A stretch of 47,216 nt of DNA from a virus. Both the position numbers and the translations under genes were made by a program. The DNA lies in IMG/VR virus record IMGVR_UViG_3300035156_000359, positions 1-47,216 of that record, one strand, 5' to 3'. Numbering within the stretch: position 1 is the stretch's first letter; every line of letters begins with the position of its first letter. The notes beneath the pieces are model-generated. The model saw only the letters and a list, made by a program, of their open reading frames with translations. It ran no database searches and was not told where the DNA came from. Shown piece after piece: positions 1-6,724 of the stretch.

Positions 1-1191
1 ATGCCACTCACCGACACCTTCATCCGGCAGACAAAACACAGCGGCGCCAAGGCCGGCGACAAGCACACAGACGGCGGCGGCATGTATTTGCTGGTCAACG
101 GCGCTGGCAAGTACTGGCGCCTGAATTATCGCTTCAACATGAAGCAGAAGACCCTCGCCCTCGGTGTCTACCCGGAGATATCCCTGCTGACCGCCCGCAA
201 GCTGCGCGAACGCGCACGCGAGCAACTGGCCCTGGGCTTGGACCCGGGCGCCGTCCGCAAGCAGGAAAAGCAGGCGTCGGTGCGCGCCCAGCTCGACACC
301 TTCGAGGCGATCGGCCGCGAGTGGCTGGAGAAGAGCGGCGCGCGGCGAGGCGAAAAGACCCAGGCGCGCGTCGTGAGCTGGCTGGAGAAGAATATTTTCC
401 CGGTCATCGGGTCCATGCCGATTACGACCATCGGCTCGCGCGACGTGCTCGATGCCGTCCGGACGATCGAAGCCCGGGGCGCGGTGGACTCGGCGCGCCG
501 CGTGCTCGGCTACATCGGCCAGGTCTTCGAATACGCGATCGCGATCGAAGCAACGAAAACCGCACCGACCATCGGCCTGCACCGCGCGCTGCAGGTAAAG
601 GAACAGCAGCACTATGCGGCTATCACCACTCCCGTCCAGGCGGGCGCCCTGCTCCGCGCGATCGACGGCTATCACGGCCACCCGTTCGTGGTGGCGGCGC
701 TTAAGGTGGCGCCGATGGTATTTGTGCGGCCGGGCGAGCTGCGCACCGCCGAGTGGGCGGAGATCGACCTCGATGCGGCCGAGTGGCGCATCCCGGGCGC
801 CAAGATGAAGATGGGCGTCGACCACGTCGTGCCGCTCGCGCGCCAGGTCGTTGACGTCCTGCGCGGCCTGCAGCCGCTCACCGGCGCCGGCACGTACGTC
901 TTCCCCAGCATCCGGACTGGCAGCCGCCCGATGAGCGACAACACGGTGAACGCGGCGCTGCGCGGCATGGGATACACCAAGGAAGTGATGACCGGCCACG
1001 GCTTCCGCGCGATGGCGCGCACCATGATGGATGAGGTGCTGGGCGAACGGGTGGACCTGATCGAGCACCAGCTGGCGCACCAGGTGAAGGATGTGAACGG
1101 CCGGGCTTACAACCGAACGGCTCACCTGCCCGCGCGTCGGGAAATGATGCAACGGTGGGCCGATTATTTAGATCAATTACGAACGCGCTGA
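1..1191 (+). CDS. int: Tyrosine site-specific integrase, P4/DUF4102 type
   Basis: This gene encodes the recombinase that joins phage and host att sites. The 396-residue length is usual for the family. Residues 1 to about 85 form the arm-binding DUF4102 domain, with its typical DGGG-MYLLV stretch near residue 24. A core-binding SAM-like domain follows at about 100-190, and the catalytic domain occupies about 210-390. Catalytic residues can be placed by eye: Arg243 (RPGEL), Lys270 (MKM), His333 and Arg336 (HGFR), His360 and the nucleophile Tyr370 (GRAYNR). The start MPLTDT is the standard family start, so the gene is complete although it begins at the first base. Integrases of this type usually read inward from attL, which would put attL just left of the window. 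Confidence 0.96.
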   Translation: MPLTDTFIRQTKHSGAKAGDKHTDGGGMYLLVNGAGKYWRLNYRFNMKQKTLALGVYPEISLLTARKLRERAREQLALGLDPGAVRKQEKQASVRAQLDTFEAIGREWLEKSGARRGEKTQARVVSWLEKNIFPVIGSMPITTIGSRDVLDAVRTIEARGAVDSARRVLGYIGQVFEYAIAIEATKTAPTIGLHRALQVKEQQHYAAITTPVQAGALLRAIDGYHGHPFVVAALKVAPMVFVRPGELRTAEWAEIDLDAAEWRIPGAKMKMGVDHVVPLARQVVDVLRGLQPLTGAGTYVFPSIRTGSRPMSDNTVNAALRGMGYTKEVMTGHGFRAMARTMMDEVLGERVDLIEHQLAHQVKDVNGRAYNRTAHLPARREMMQRWADYLDQLRTR

Positions 1192-1203
1192 TGACTGGAA
1201 AAA

Positions 1204-1920
1204 ATGAACCCTACCACCTTGCAGAAAATTGTTGCTGATGCCATAAATCAAAATGTATTTGAAAACTGGCGTTTTTATCTACTGCTTATTTCACTGGCAG
1301 TTCTTACCACTATTCTCAGCGCCAGTCTTGAGGGGCGGGGAAAAAAGAAAGGCGAAACCGCTGCTATTAAAGAGGATCTGGAGGAAATCAAGCGCCAACT
1401 CGCCGAAACAACAAAAGTCACTAAGACAGTTGAGACCGCTATCTTGCGTGGCGACTGGATCCAGCGCGAGAAAAATATACTAGGGCGCACGAAACTCGAA
1501 GCCGCGATGCGCGCTGCTTTCACTATCGTAGGATGGGCGCGAGATAACGCGCCTTCGTTTCATGAAACCGGCCGTTTAGAACATTCTAGTGCAATCGATG
1601 ACTTTCGGATGCTGACTAAGCTCTATCTGCCTGAGATGAAGGCTGAAACTGCAGCCGTCCTGAGTGAATATGCCAAATTTGTTCAACTAATCGCGAACAT
1701 CAAGCTAGAGTTAATTGGTATCCAAACTAAAATTCAGGAAGCTCAAGCTAAGCAAGAGTATTTGAGGATCTCACAGCTTAGAGAAAAAGCACAAACGGTA
1801 GCGACGTCATATATATCTCAGGTCGCAGAAAAAGAGACTGCGATATCTCTTGCGGTCGACCGGTTTGCCGATGCTTCTTATAAGAGAATGGATCAGCTAA
1901 CTTCTGATCAGTTATCGTAG
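1204..1920 (+). CDS. Membrane-anchored coiled-coil protein, unknown function
   Basis: The product is 238 residues long with no family I recognise. A short N-terminal segment is followed by one hydrophobic helix at about residues 25-43. A basic stretch (RGKKKG) comes next, suggesting N-out/C-in topology, and then a long charged, coiled-coil-prone cytoplasmic part. The gene is visibly AT-richer than the integrase and the late genes, as expected of a recently acquired cargo gene. It starts 12 bases after the integrase stop. Its place next to int, outside the core phage modules, is typical of lysogenic-conversion or defence cargo. That role is inferred from location only. Confidence 0.75.
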   Translation: MNPTTLQKIVADAINQNVFENWRFYLLLISLAVLTTILSASLEGRGKKKGETAAIKEDLEEIKRQLAETTKVTKTVETAILRGDWIQREKNILGRTKLEAAMRAAFTIVGWARDNAPSFHETGRLEHSSAIDDFRMLTKLYLPEMKAETAAVLSEYAKFVQLIANIKLELIGIQTKIQEAQAKQEYLRISQLREKAQTVATSYISQVAEKETAISLAVDRFADASYKRMDQLTSDQLS

Positions 1921-1928
1921 TAAAAAAT

Positions 1929-2303
1929 ATGTTCATCACAAAGCAGCAGCGCCCAAGTATCGAGTTCAGCCCGGACGACGGCCAGACCAAGCCCACCTTG
2001 GTCCACTATTTCAGCGATCGGGCTGAGCCGTTCAAGTCGGTCCTGCCCCAGCTCATCGAGGGCGCCGGCGGCGACCAGGAGCGGGTGTTCATCGTCGCGT
2101 CGCCTTTGAGCGAGCTGGTTGACGAGACGATCAGGATCCACCGGGAGCCGGGCTGGCCTGACCATGTGGTGGTCGACGAGCAGCATCGCCCCTTCTTCGA
2201 CGCCGTGAAGGTCTCGCTTCTGCAGGCGCTGGCAAAGCTCGAGCAGATCCAGTTCGTTGACCTTGATGAAGGTGAAGATGGCGACGCTGACGCGATGGCA
2301 TGA
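1929..2303 (+). CDS. Hypothetical acidic accessory protein
   Basis: This is a 124-residue protein with an acidic C terminus (VDLDEGEDGDADAMA). GC-rich third positions and a balanced, globular-looking composition support the plus-strand reading over the overlapping open frame on the other strand. No conserved domain is recognised. It starts 8 bases after the upstream stop in an AT-rich junction with no clear Shine-Dalgarno sequence, so it may depend on translation of the gene before it. Codon use returns here to the GC-rich pattern of the phage, so it may not share an origin with the AT-rich upstream gene. Confidence 0.6.
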   Translation: MFITKQQRPSIEFSPDDGQTKPTLVHYFSDRAEPFKSVLPQLIEGAGGDQERVFIVASPLSELVDETIRIHREPGWPDHVVVDEQHRPFFDAVKVSLLQALAKLEQIQFVDLDEGEDGDADAMA

Positions 2304-2310
2304 TGCTTCC

Positions 2311-2523
2311 ATGCATAAGCGAATCGACGAAGCCACCGCCGCAGTCGTGGATCAGGCCCTTCATCTGCGGGCGGCCGGCGGAATGGGGCCTGCCGCGCAT
2401 TACCTATACACCCGCTGCGTTCCAGTCTGGATCGCGCACCGCGTGCTGGTACGATCGCCCGACCGCCGGCGCCGGCCTCAACCGGTCTTACTCCCTGCTA
2501 GCACACGTACCGACCATTCCTGA
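2311..2523 (+). CDS. Small hypothetical protein
   Basis: This 70-codon frame begins MHKRIDEATAAVVDQ and lies 7 bases beyond the preceding gene. Its first 50 residues look like a real compact alpha-helical protein, including the stretch LYTRCVPVWIAHRVL. The C-terminal 20 residues become basic and proline-rich, as often happens when a frame runs past its original end. The last 46 bases overlap the 3' end of the convergent gene at 2478-2780. I do not recognise a family. The gene is plausible from spacing and composition, but an alignment is needed to confirm it. Confidence 0.42.
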   Translation: MHKRIDEATAAVVDQALHLRAAGGMGPAAHYLYTRCVPVWIAHRVLVRSPDRRRRPQPVLLPASTRTDHS

Positions 2524-2780
2524 ACGAATTCCGCGCCGCCCTCCCCTCGCTCGATCCCTTTGAAGAGCATCTTGTCGGTGTGCATGGTGACCAGCTTGGC
2601 ATCCAGCAGCACAGGGATGATGGGCTCCTGCCGGGAACCGTCGTCGGACGACAGCTTCAGCTGCGCGCCATCGCCGCACAGCACCAGCGTCACATCGCCA
2701 GTCGCGCCAGGATCGCTCTGGACGTCGTTGATGTGTTTCCGCAGGCCGCGCTGCCGTAGGCGCTTAACAATACTGTACAT
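2478..2780 (-). CDS. Hypothetical protein with LexA box over its start codon
   Basis: This is a 100-residue protein with a basic N terminus (MYSIVKRLRQRGLRKH) and a mixed beta-rich remainder ending in WSVRVLAGSKTG. The family is not recognised. The start codon at 2780 lies inside the 20-bp dyad 2771-2790, which matches the LexA operator. No upstream in-frame start exists, because the frame meets TAG at 2802-2804. A TATACT hexamer on the coding strand ends 6 bases before the ATG, so the transcript may begin at the start codon and be leaderless. It reads in the same direction as the late operon and is set apart from it by hicAB on the other strand. Induction in the SOS response is inferred. Confidence 0.65.
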   Translation of the reverse strand: MYSIVKRLRQRGLRKHINDVQSDPGATGDVTLVLCGDGAQLKLSSDDGSRQEPIIPVLLDAKLVTMHTDKMLFKGIERGEGGAEFVQEWSVRVLAGSKTG

Positions 2781-2790
2781 GCGTACAGTA
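2771..2790. promoter_or_regulatory. LexA (SOS) box
   Basis: The sequence TACTGTACATGCGTACAGTA is a perfect inverted repeat with 8-bp arms and a 4-bp centre. It fits the LexA consensus CTGT-N8-ACAG, with the flanking TA on both sides as in the strongest E. coli sites. It covers the start codon (2778-2780) and overlaps the TATACT -10 candidate (plus-strand 2787-2792) of the minus-strand gene, so LexA bound here should block that promoter. Confidence 0.75.
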
Positions 2791-2823
2791 TATGCGCGCC
2801 GCTAAGCTCAATAAAAAAATATT

Positions 2824-2872
2824 TATACACACGACTACACAATCTTGTGTTCTGTGTGTATAATTACACACA
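2824..2872 (+). promoter_or_regulatory. hicAB promoter and operator array
   Basis: A consensus -10 TATAAT lies at 2859-2864, with a 17-bp spacer to a TACACA -35 candidate at 2836-2841. Several dyads overlap it: TGTGTGTA-TAAT-TACACACA (2853-2872, perfect 8-bp arms), ACACAA-TC-TTGTGT (2837-2850), and an outer pair TATACACAC / GTGTGTATA (2824-2832 and 2854-2862). HicB antitoxins are known to repress their own promoter by binding inverted repeats, so this is the expected autoregulatory site. The region is much AT-richer than its surroundings. Confidence 0.7.
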
Positions 2873-2894
2873 TCAACAGCGAATAAGGAGCGCG

Positions 2895-3077
2895 ATGGGA
2901 TCGAAAGAGTTGATCAAGAAACTGGAAGCAGACGGATGGAAGCTGGTGAGGGTAGTTGGAAGTCACCACCACTTCAAAAAGGCAGGGGTAGCAGAATTGA
3001 TCTCAGTGCAGCACCCCACGAAAGACCTGCCGATCGGAACGCTAAACAAGCTCTTGAAAATAGCCGGTTTTAAATGA
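2895..3077 (+). CDS. hicA: HicA-family mRNA interferase toxin
   Basis: This 60-residue protein has the short double-stranded-RNA-binding fold typical of HicA. It begins MGSKELIKKLEADGWK and carries the catalytic-His motif GSHHHF at residues 22-27, followed by a strand and the closing stretch IGTLNKLLKIAGF. HicA cleaves mRNA and is neutralised by HicB. The start at 2895 is chosen because AAGGAG lies at 2885-2890 and the protein then has the standard HicA length. It is the first gene of a two-gene operon with hicB 104 bases downstream, a wider gap than is usual for this pair. Confidence 0.93.
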   Translation: MGSKELIKKLEADGWKLVRVVGSHHHFKKAGVAELISVQHPTKDLPIGTLNKLLKIAGFK

Positions 3078-3085
3078 TAGACCCG

Positions 3086-3103
3086 CCCCGGAGTGATCCG
3101 GGG
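3086..3103 (+). other. Hairpin between hicA and hicB
   Basis: CCCCGGA-GTGA-TCCGGGG forms a perfect 7-bp GC-rich stem with a 4-base loop, 8 bases after the hicA stop. The downstream sequence has no run of T (ATTTCGATATG), so it is a weak terminator at best. It could be a partial attenuator, an RNase processing boundary or a 3' stabiliser that sets the toxin-to-antitoxin ratio. Confidence 0.5.
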
Positions 3104-3181
3104 ATTTCGATATGCCGAAGCGCCCCTACTCGAAGCACTAGAAAGCCTGAAGCACGAAGTAATAGGACAAGGAGAAACAAA

Positions 3182-3601
3182 ATGCATCTGCCAATCGCAA
3201 TCCACAAGGATCCGGAAACTATTTATGGCGTCACTGTGCCGGACGTACCTGGCTGCTTTGCAGCTGGCGAAACGATCGAGCAAGCAATGACGAGCGCGCG
3301 CGAAGCGATCTACGCGCACATTGAGACCAGGCTGGAGCTCGGCGAGAACGTCGATGTGAAGGCATCCAGTATTGAAGAGTTGGCCGACGACGAAGACTAT
3401 GCCGGTGCCATCTGGGCGCTGGTCGACGTCGATCTGTCAAAGCTCGACCCAACTCCTGAGCGCGTCAATATTTCGTTGCCGCGTTTCGTGCTGGGCAAGA
3501 TCGATGCGCACGCGACCGCACGCAACGAAAAGCGCAGCGGCTTTCTTGCGCGCGCCGCGCTTTCGGTAATCGCTGCTGAGTCCTCCGGGCACGCCAGTTA
3601 A
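3182..3601 (+). CDS. hicB: HicB-family antitoxin
   Basis: This is a 139-residue antitoxin for HicA. Residues 1 to about 60 form the degenerate RNase H-like HicB domain (IYGVTVPDVPGCFAAGETIEQA is the signature region, at about residues 13-34). The C-terminal part (VNISLPRFVLGKIDAHATARNEKRSGFLARAAL region, about 100-130) reads as a ribbon-helix-helix DNA-binding domain, consistent with autorepression at 2824-2872. The start at 3182 is preceded by AAGGAG at 3169-3174. The TAA stop (3599-3601) overlaps the stop codon of the convergent holin gene, leaving no room for a terminator between the hic operon and the end of the late operon. Confidence 0.93.
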   Translation: MHLPIAIHKDPETIYGVTVPDVPGCFAAGETIEQAMTSAREAIYAHIETRLELGENVDVKASSIEELADDEDYAGAIWALVDVDLSKLDPTPERVNISLPRFVLGKIDAHATARNEKRSGFLARAALSVIAAESSGHAS

Positions 3602-4014
3602 ACGCCCTTTACCTTCTCGACGGTCCGCAGGCTTCCGAGCCCCAGCATCGCCAGCAGGATAGTGCTCATTTCGGTGAAGTCGAATACTGGCAGCGTGATC
3701 GGATGGCCGGCCATGGCCATCCCCACAACTGCGGCCGGGCCCAGGATGAACTTGAAGGCGAAGGCGGCGCCGCACACCCAACCGATGGCCGGGCGCCAGC
3801 CGGCCACGAACAGCGACTGGCTTGCCGCCTCGACCTTGTTGACCTCGATCTGTGCGGTGGCCAGCTTCAGGTCGGCGCCCAGCTGCGCCAGCTCGCCGGC
3901 CTGGGCCATGCGCATCACCTCGAGCTTGGCATCGGCTGCGGCCTTCGGGTCGGGGAACACTCGATCGAACAGGTTGCCGAGGATCGGGATCAGCGTCGTG
4001 ACGAGTGGTGCCAT
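3598..4014 (-). CDS. Phage holin, 3TM family
   Basis: This 138-residue inner-membrane protein probably times lysis. It matches the pattern of the Holin-of-3TMs family: an N-terminal helix (residues 1-16), an amphipathic charged segment (about 25-60), the signature FVAGWRPAIGWVC (about 70-82) leading into a membrane helix, and two more hydrophobic segments, the last around TILLAMLGLGSL. The start at 4014 shares one base with the lysozyme stop (TGATG), so translation is coupled. It is the last gene of the late operon, and its stop overlaps the convergent hicB stop. Confidence 0.88.
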   Translation of the reverse strand: MAPLVTTLIPILGNLFDRVFPDPKAAADAKLEVMRMAQAGELAQLGADLKLATAQIEVNKVEAASQSLFVAGWRPAIGWVCGAAFAFKFILGPAAVVGMAMAGHPITLPVFDFTEMSTILLAMLGLGSLRTVEKVKGV

Positions 4015-4430
4015 CAGAATTCTCCTTTGCGCATGGTGGCCGCCAGGCGGATTGCCCGCGCGCCTACTTGTTTCGCCCATTTCGAATCGAGCATCTCCGC
4101 GGCTGCGGCGTCGTAGCGGCCGGCCTTCATCAGCGTCAGGGTGTTGACGAAGCCGAGCAGCCGGTCGATACCCAGGTTGAAGCACATGTTCGCCAGGACG
4201 TTCTGACGCGCATCGCTCATCTGACGCCACCAGGGCAGGCGCCGATCGAGGTCGCCCTCCGCGCCCTTGATGTCGTTCTTGAGCATCAGGTCGATTTCGT
4301 CTTCCGAGAAGGGGCGGTCGGTCAGGTTGCGGCCGACGCCGCCGGTCACCTTACCGACCGTGTCGACGTAGATGCGCGGGCGCCGGCCCTCGTCGAGGGT
4401 CAGGTCAACTGCAAGGCGTTGCGCGTTCAT
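4014..4430 (-). CDS. Endolysin, T4-lysozyme type (GH24)
   Basis: This 138-residue muramidase cleaves the glycan backbone of peptidoglycan at the end of infection. The catalytic triad of the T4 lysozyme family is visible with the exact T4 spacing: Glu14 (DEG), Asp23 (YVDT) and Thr29 (VTGGVG). The C-terminal part carries the family pattern NMCFNLG and GFVNTL. No signal peptide or SAR helix is seen at the N terminus, so it should need the holin for access. The start MNAQRLA at 4430 overlaps the upstream gene's stop (ATGA). I do not see a clear Rz/Rz1 spanin pair nearby. Confidence 0.93.
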   Translation of the reverse strand: MNAQRLAVDLTLDEGRRPRIYVDTVGKVTGGVGRNLTDRPFSEDEIDLMLKNDIKGAEGDLDRRLPWWRQMSDARQNVLANMCFNLGIDRLLGFVNTLTLMKAGRYDAAAAEMLDSKWAKQVGARAIRLAATMRKGEF

Positions 4431-4771
4431 TTCGTCACCGTGACTTTGAATGCCTGCCACACGGCCAGGACAAGCCAGCCGAGACCGGCCAGCGTCCCAG
4501 CCTTGGCCACGTTCACCAACGCTTCCCGCACCATCTTGTTGCGGAGCTCGCGCCACTCGATGACCGACTCGTGATAGCGGCGGTGGCCTTCCACGTCATC
4601 GGCCGGAAAGCCCGACAGCAGGCGCTTGTTGGTCGCCTCCAGATGGGTGACCTTGCCGTTCAGGACTTCTACGGTCGCCATAAGATCGAGCTGGTTGTCG
4701 CGCACTTCGCTGAGCAGCTGCACGAGGGGCTGGCCGCCCATGCGCAGTGCGTCTTGTTGCCATTGGTTCAT
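4427..4771 (-). CDS. Coiled-coil protein with C-terminal TM helix, lysis cassette
   Basis: This is a 114-residue protein. Residues about 15-55 are coiled-coil-prone, and a single hydrophobic helix lies near the C terminus (about 90-108, AGTLAGLGWLVLAVWQAF), ending in a short basic tail. The layout resembles XhlA-type haemolysin/holin accessory proteins. It is the first of three overlapping lysis genes, coupled to the lysozyme by ATGA. A role in holin function or membrane anchoring is inferred from topology and position. No sequence-level family assignment is made. Confidence 0.75.
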   Translation of the reverse strand: MNQWQQDALRMGGQPLVQLLSEVRDNQLDLMATVEVLNGKVTHLEATNKRLLSGFPADDVEGHRRYHESVIEWRELRNKMVREALVNVAKAGTLAGLGWLVLAVWQAFKVTVTK

Positions 4772-4792
4772 TGGAGCCTTTTCATTGGGCGT

Positions 4793-4812
4793 AAAAAAAC
4801 CGCTCGAGGCGG
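4793..4812 (-). terminator. Intrinsic terminator before the lysis cassette
   Basis: On the minus strand CCGC-CTCGA-GCGG is followed directly by seven T. It lies in the 69-bp gap between the NlpC-like hydrolase gene and the lysis genes. The stem is short, but the T-run is long. Nearly the same module (AAAAAAA, CCGCTCGAGGCGGC) recurs at 23333-23357. Confidence 0.65.
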
Positions 4813-4840
4813 CCTGGTTTGCTGGTTGCTGCTGTGCGGC

Positions 4841-5320
4841 TCACGCGCGCATCAGTGCTGTCTTGGGGTAGTCGGGCATGTGCAGGTCGACCGGGCGAAC
4901 CCGCTTCATCACTGTCGGGTCGAACAGCCGCGTGCCGCCGGCCAGGACGATGGCGAAAGTCAGGTCAGAGCACCACCAGCGGCTGTCGTCGGCCCAGTCT
5001 TCTGAATAGGTCAGCGGGATGCCGACGGCGCCGGCGAAGTCGTAGCCCTTCCCCATCTGGGCCTCGGCGAAGGCGCGCGCGGCGTCGATGTCGGGCACGA
5101 CCACCGGCATATCGCGGTAGACCACGATGCCGTCCATCAGCTGGTCGACCGTGCCCGCGCGGCAGCCGTGCACCATCGACGCCTCGTAGGCACGCGGCCC
5201 GATGATCGTGATCGAGTGCGAGAACTGGCGCGAGCCGGCGCAGACGCCGACCGCCAGGCTGAGCGGGTTGTACGGCCAGCGGCTGGTCAGCCGGACCGTG
5301 ACGATTCCTGATCGCTTCAT
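4841..5320 (-). CDS. Permuted NlpC/P60-like cysteine hydrolase (YiiX-like)
   Basis: This is a 159-residue phage protein with the residue order of circularly permuted papain-like hydrolases. The histidine comes first (FSHSITIIG, His35) and the cysteine late (WWCSDL, Cys117), with a helix of the type AARAFAEAQMGKGYDFAG between them. Relatives probably cleave peptide or amide bonds in cell-wall or lipid substrates. In a tail module, the likely job is local wall digestion during DNA injection, or tail-tip assembly. The start at 5320 overlaps the last base of the upstream gene. The hydrolase fold is inferred from motif order and has not been checked by structure comparison. Confidence 0.7.
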   Translation of the reverse strand: MKRSGIVTVRLTSRWPYNPLSLAVGVCAGSRQFSHSITIIGPRAYEASMVHGCRAGTVDQLMDGIVVYRDMPVVVPDIDAARAFAEAQMGKGYDFAGAVGIPLTYSEDWADDSRWWCSDLTFAIVLAGGTRLFDPTVMKRVRPVDLHMPDYPKTALMRA

Positions 5321-6141
5321 CAAACCTCCTTGAAAGTGATGCTGGTGGTGTAGCCGGCCGCGTACTTCATGGCGATCGCGCTGCTCTTGCTGCGGGTTGC
5401 GTAGGCCATGTAATCGCGCTCTCGTGCCAGGTCCGGATCCTCTGGATACACGCTCACCAGCACCGGGTACACCGAGCTGTTGCGCGCCATGTTCATCAGG
5501 GTGGCGCGGTCGCCAGCCCCGAAGTACGACATGTCGACCGGGATCTCCTTCGAGATGAATCCGGCCTCGCCGCAGGTGTCGCCGCCGCCGGTCCCGATGT
5601 TTTCGGAACTGTCGAGCGGGACCACTGGAGCGGCGCCGGTGTTGTAGACCGGAGACCAGTACGCGCCGACGACCATGCACGCTGCCTCGATATAGCCCTG
5701 CAGGTTGTTCGTGTCGACCAGGTCGACCACGATCTTGAATGCGCTCACCGGAGCGAACCACAGGCGGGCGTAGGCGCCGCCGCCATACGCGTACGCACTG
5801 GCCGCCTGCGCAGCCGTGAAGCCGCGCGGGCGCAGCGCCGGCGCCGGGCAAGCCAGCTTGGTGCCGCTGTCATAGAGCAGCGTCGTGCCGTCGCTCGCGT
5901 ACAGCCTTACGCGGATGGTCGCCGTGGGCGACAGGTTGCAAAACGGGAGCGCAACGCAGCTGATGGTTTCAGCCGCGGCCCAGGTCGCCGTGTAGGTAAC
6001 GCTGTTGGCGGTGGCCCGGTGGAAGCTGGACTTCTTCCAGTTCACCAGGTTGGATGCGGCCAGGGCGCCGGCAGTGGTCGACGCCGTAAGCGTGGCAGCG
6101 CGCTCGAGCGCGTTGTCGGATACGATTCTAAGGTTTGGCAT
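5320..6141 (-). CDS. Phage tail/virion protein
   Basis: This 273-residue protein lies between the fibre-assembly gene and the permuted NlpC hydrolase, a position often held by minor tail-tip proteins. Its composition is that of a beta-rich virion protein: many Ala, Thr, Ser and Val, few charges. It has a jelly-roll-like first half and a C-terminal half with DxSYFGAGDRATLMNM-type helices and a final strand SITFKEV. I do not recognise a named domain. Start MPNLRIVSDN; the stop overlaps the following start. Confidence 0.75.
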   Translation of the reverse strand: MPNLRIVSDNALERAATLTASTTAGALAASNLVNWKKSSFHRATANSVTYTATWAAAETISCVALPFCNLSPTATIRVRLYASDGTTLLYDSGTKLACPAPALRPRGFTAAQAASAYAYGGGAYARLWFAPVSAFKIVVDLVDTNNLQGYIEAACMVVGAYWSPVYNTGAAPVVPLDSSENIGTGGGDTCGEAGFISKEIPVDMSYFGAGDRATLMNMARNSSVYPVLVSVYPEDPDLARERDYMAYATRSKSSAIAMKYAAGYTTSITFKEV

Positions 6142-6142
6142 G

Positions 6143-6724
6143 CTATTCCGTCAGGATGAGGTCGGGGGTCCACCGAATCGTGGCCAGGTCGTCCGGCGCC
6201 TGGGCGGCGAGGACGCGCGCCTTGAGCTGCTGCGACCACATGAAGTTGTCAATGCCAGCGTCATACATGGCGATGAAGAAGGCGTCCCACTGCTCCTTCG
6301 TGCTGATGATCACGTACGAGTTGTCGATCGCCAGCCAGCCGCCCGGCCAGTTGGCCGGCTTGCCCTTGTTCCAGCGCGCGTCGGCGATCAGCAGGTCTAG
6401 GATGTCTTTCTCAGCCGAGCGGACGGCCTTGCCCTGATACACGAAGTGATCAGCGTCCGCAGCCAGTCGATCCTGGGTAATCTCCGCACGCTTGCGCACC
6501 TTGAGTGCGGGCAGCTCAGCAGTTTCGATCCACTGCGGGCGGTCATCGAGCCACCGCGCTTCGTGTGTCGATGTGGGCGGAGTCAGCGAAAACAGTTCGG
6601 TGCAGCGGCGAAAAATGAAGCCCCTGTGAGGCATGGGGGTGAGCGCCGGCACGCCGTCGGTGTCTTCGACGTGACAGGCGAATTGAATGCGGCTGGCGCT
6701 ATCGTGGGCGATAAAATAGGTCAT
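6143..6724 (-). CDS. Tail fibre-associated protein with DUF4376-like C terminus
   Basis: This is a 193-residue protein. The C-terminal half (about residues 110-190) has the pattern of DUF4376 domains found beside phage fibre genes: a helix with ILDLLIADARW, a central strand pair (WLAIDNSYVIIST), and helices with FMWSQQLKARVLAA and DDLATIRW. Such proteins often act as fibre-assembly or attachment proteins. The start MTYFIAHDS at 6724 overlaps the fibre gene's stop by ATGA. The longer upstream reading of this frame is basic and inside the fibre gene, so it is rejected. Confidence 0.75.
   Translation of the reverse strand: MTYFIAHDSASRIQFACHVEDTDGVPALTPMPHRGFIFRRCTELFSLTPPTSTHEARWLDDRPQWIETAELPALKVRKRAEITQDRLAADADHFVYQGKAVRSAEKDILDLLIADARWNKGKPANWPGGWLAIDNSYVIISTKEQWDAFFIAMYDAGIDNFMWSQQLKARVLAAQAPDDLATIRWTPDLILTE

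Noticed and set aside
1908-2336. 142-codon minus-strand frame opposite 1929-2303
   Set aside because: The plus-strand reading has better composition and tight spacing to its neighbours; the minus reading has no ribosome site.
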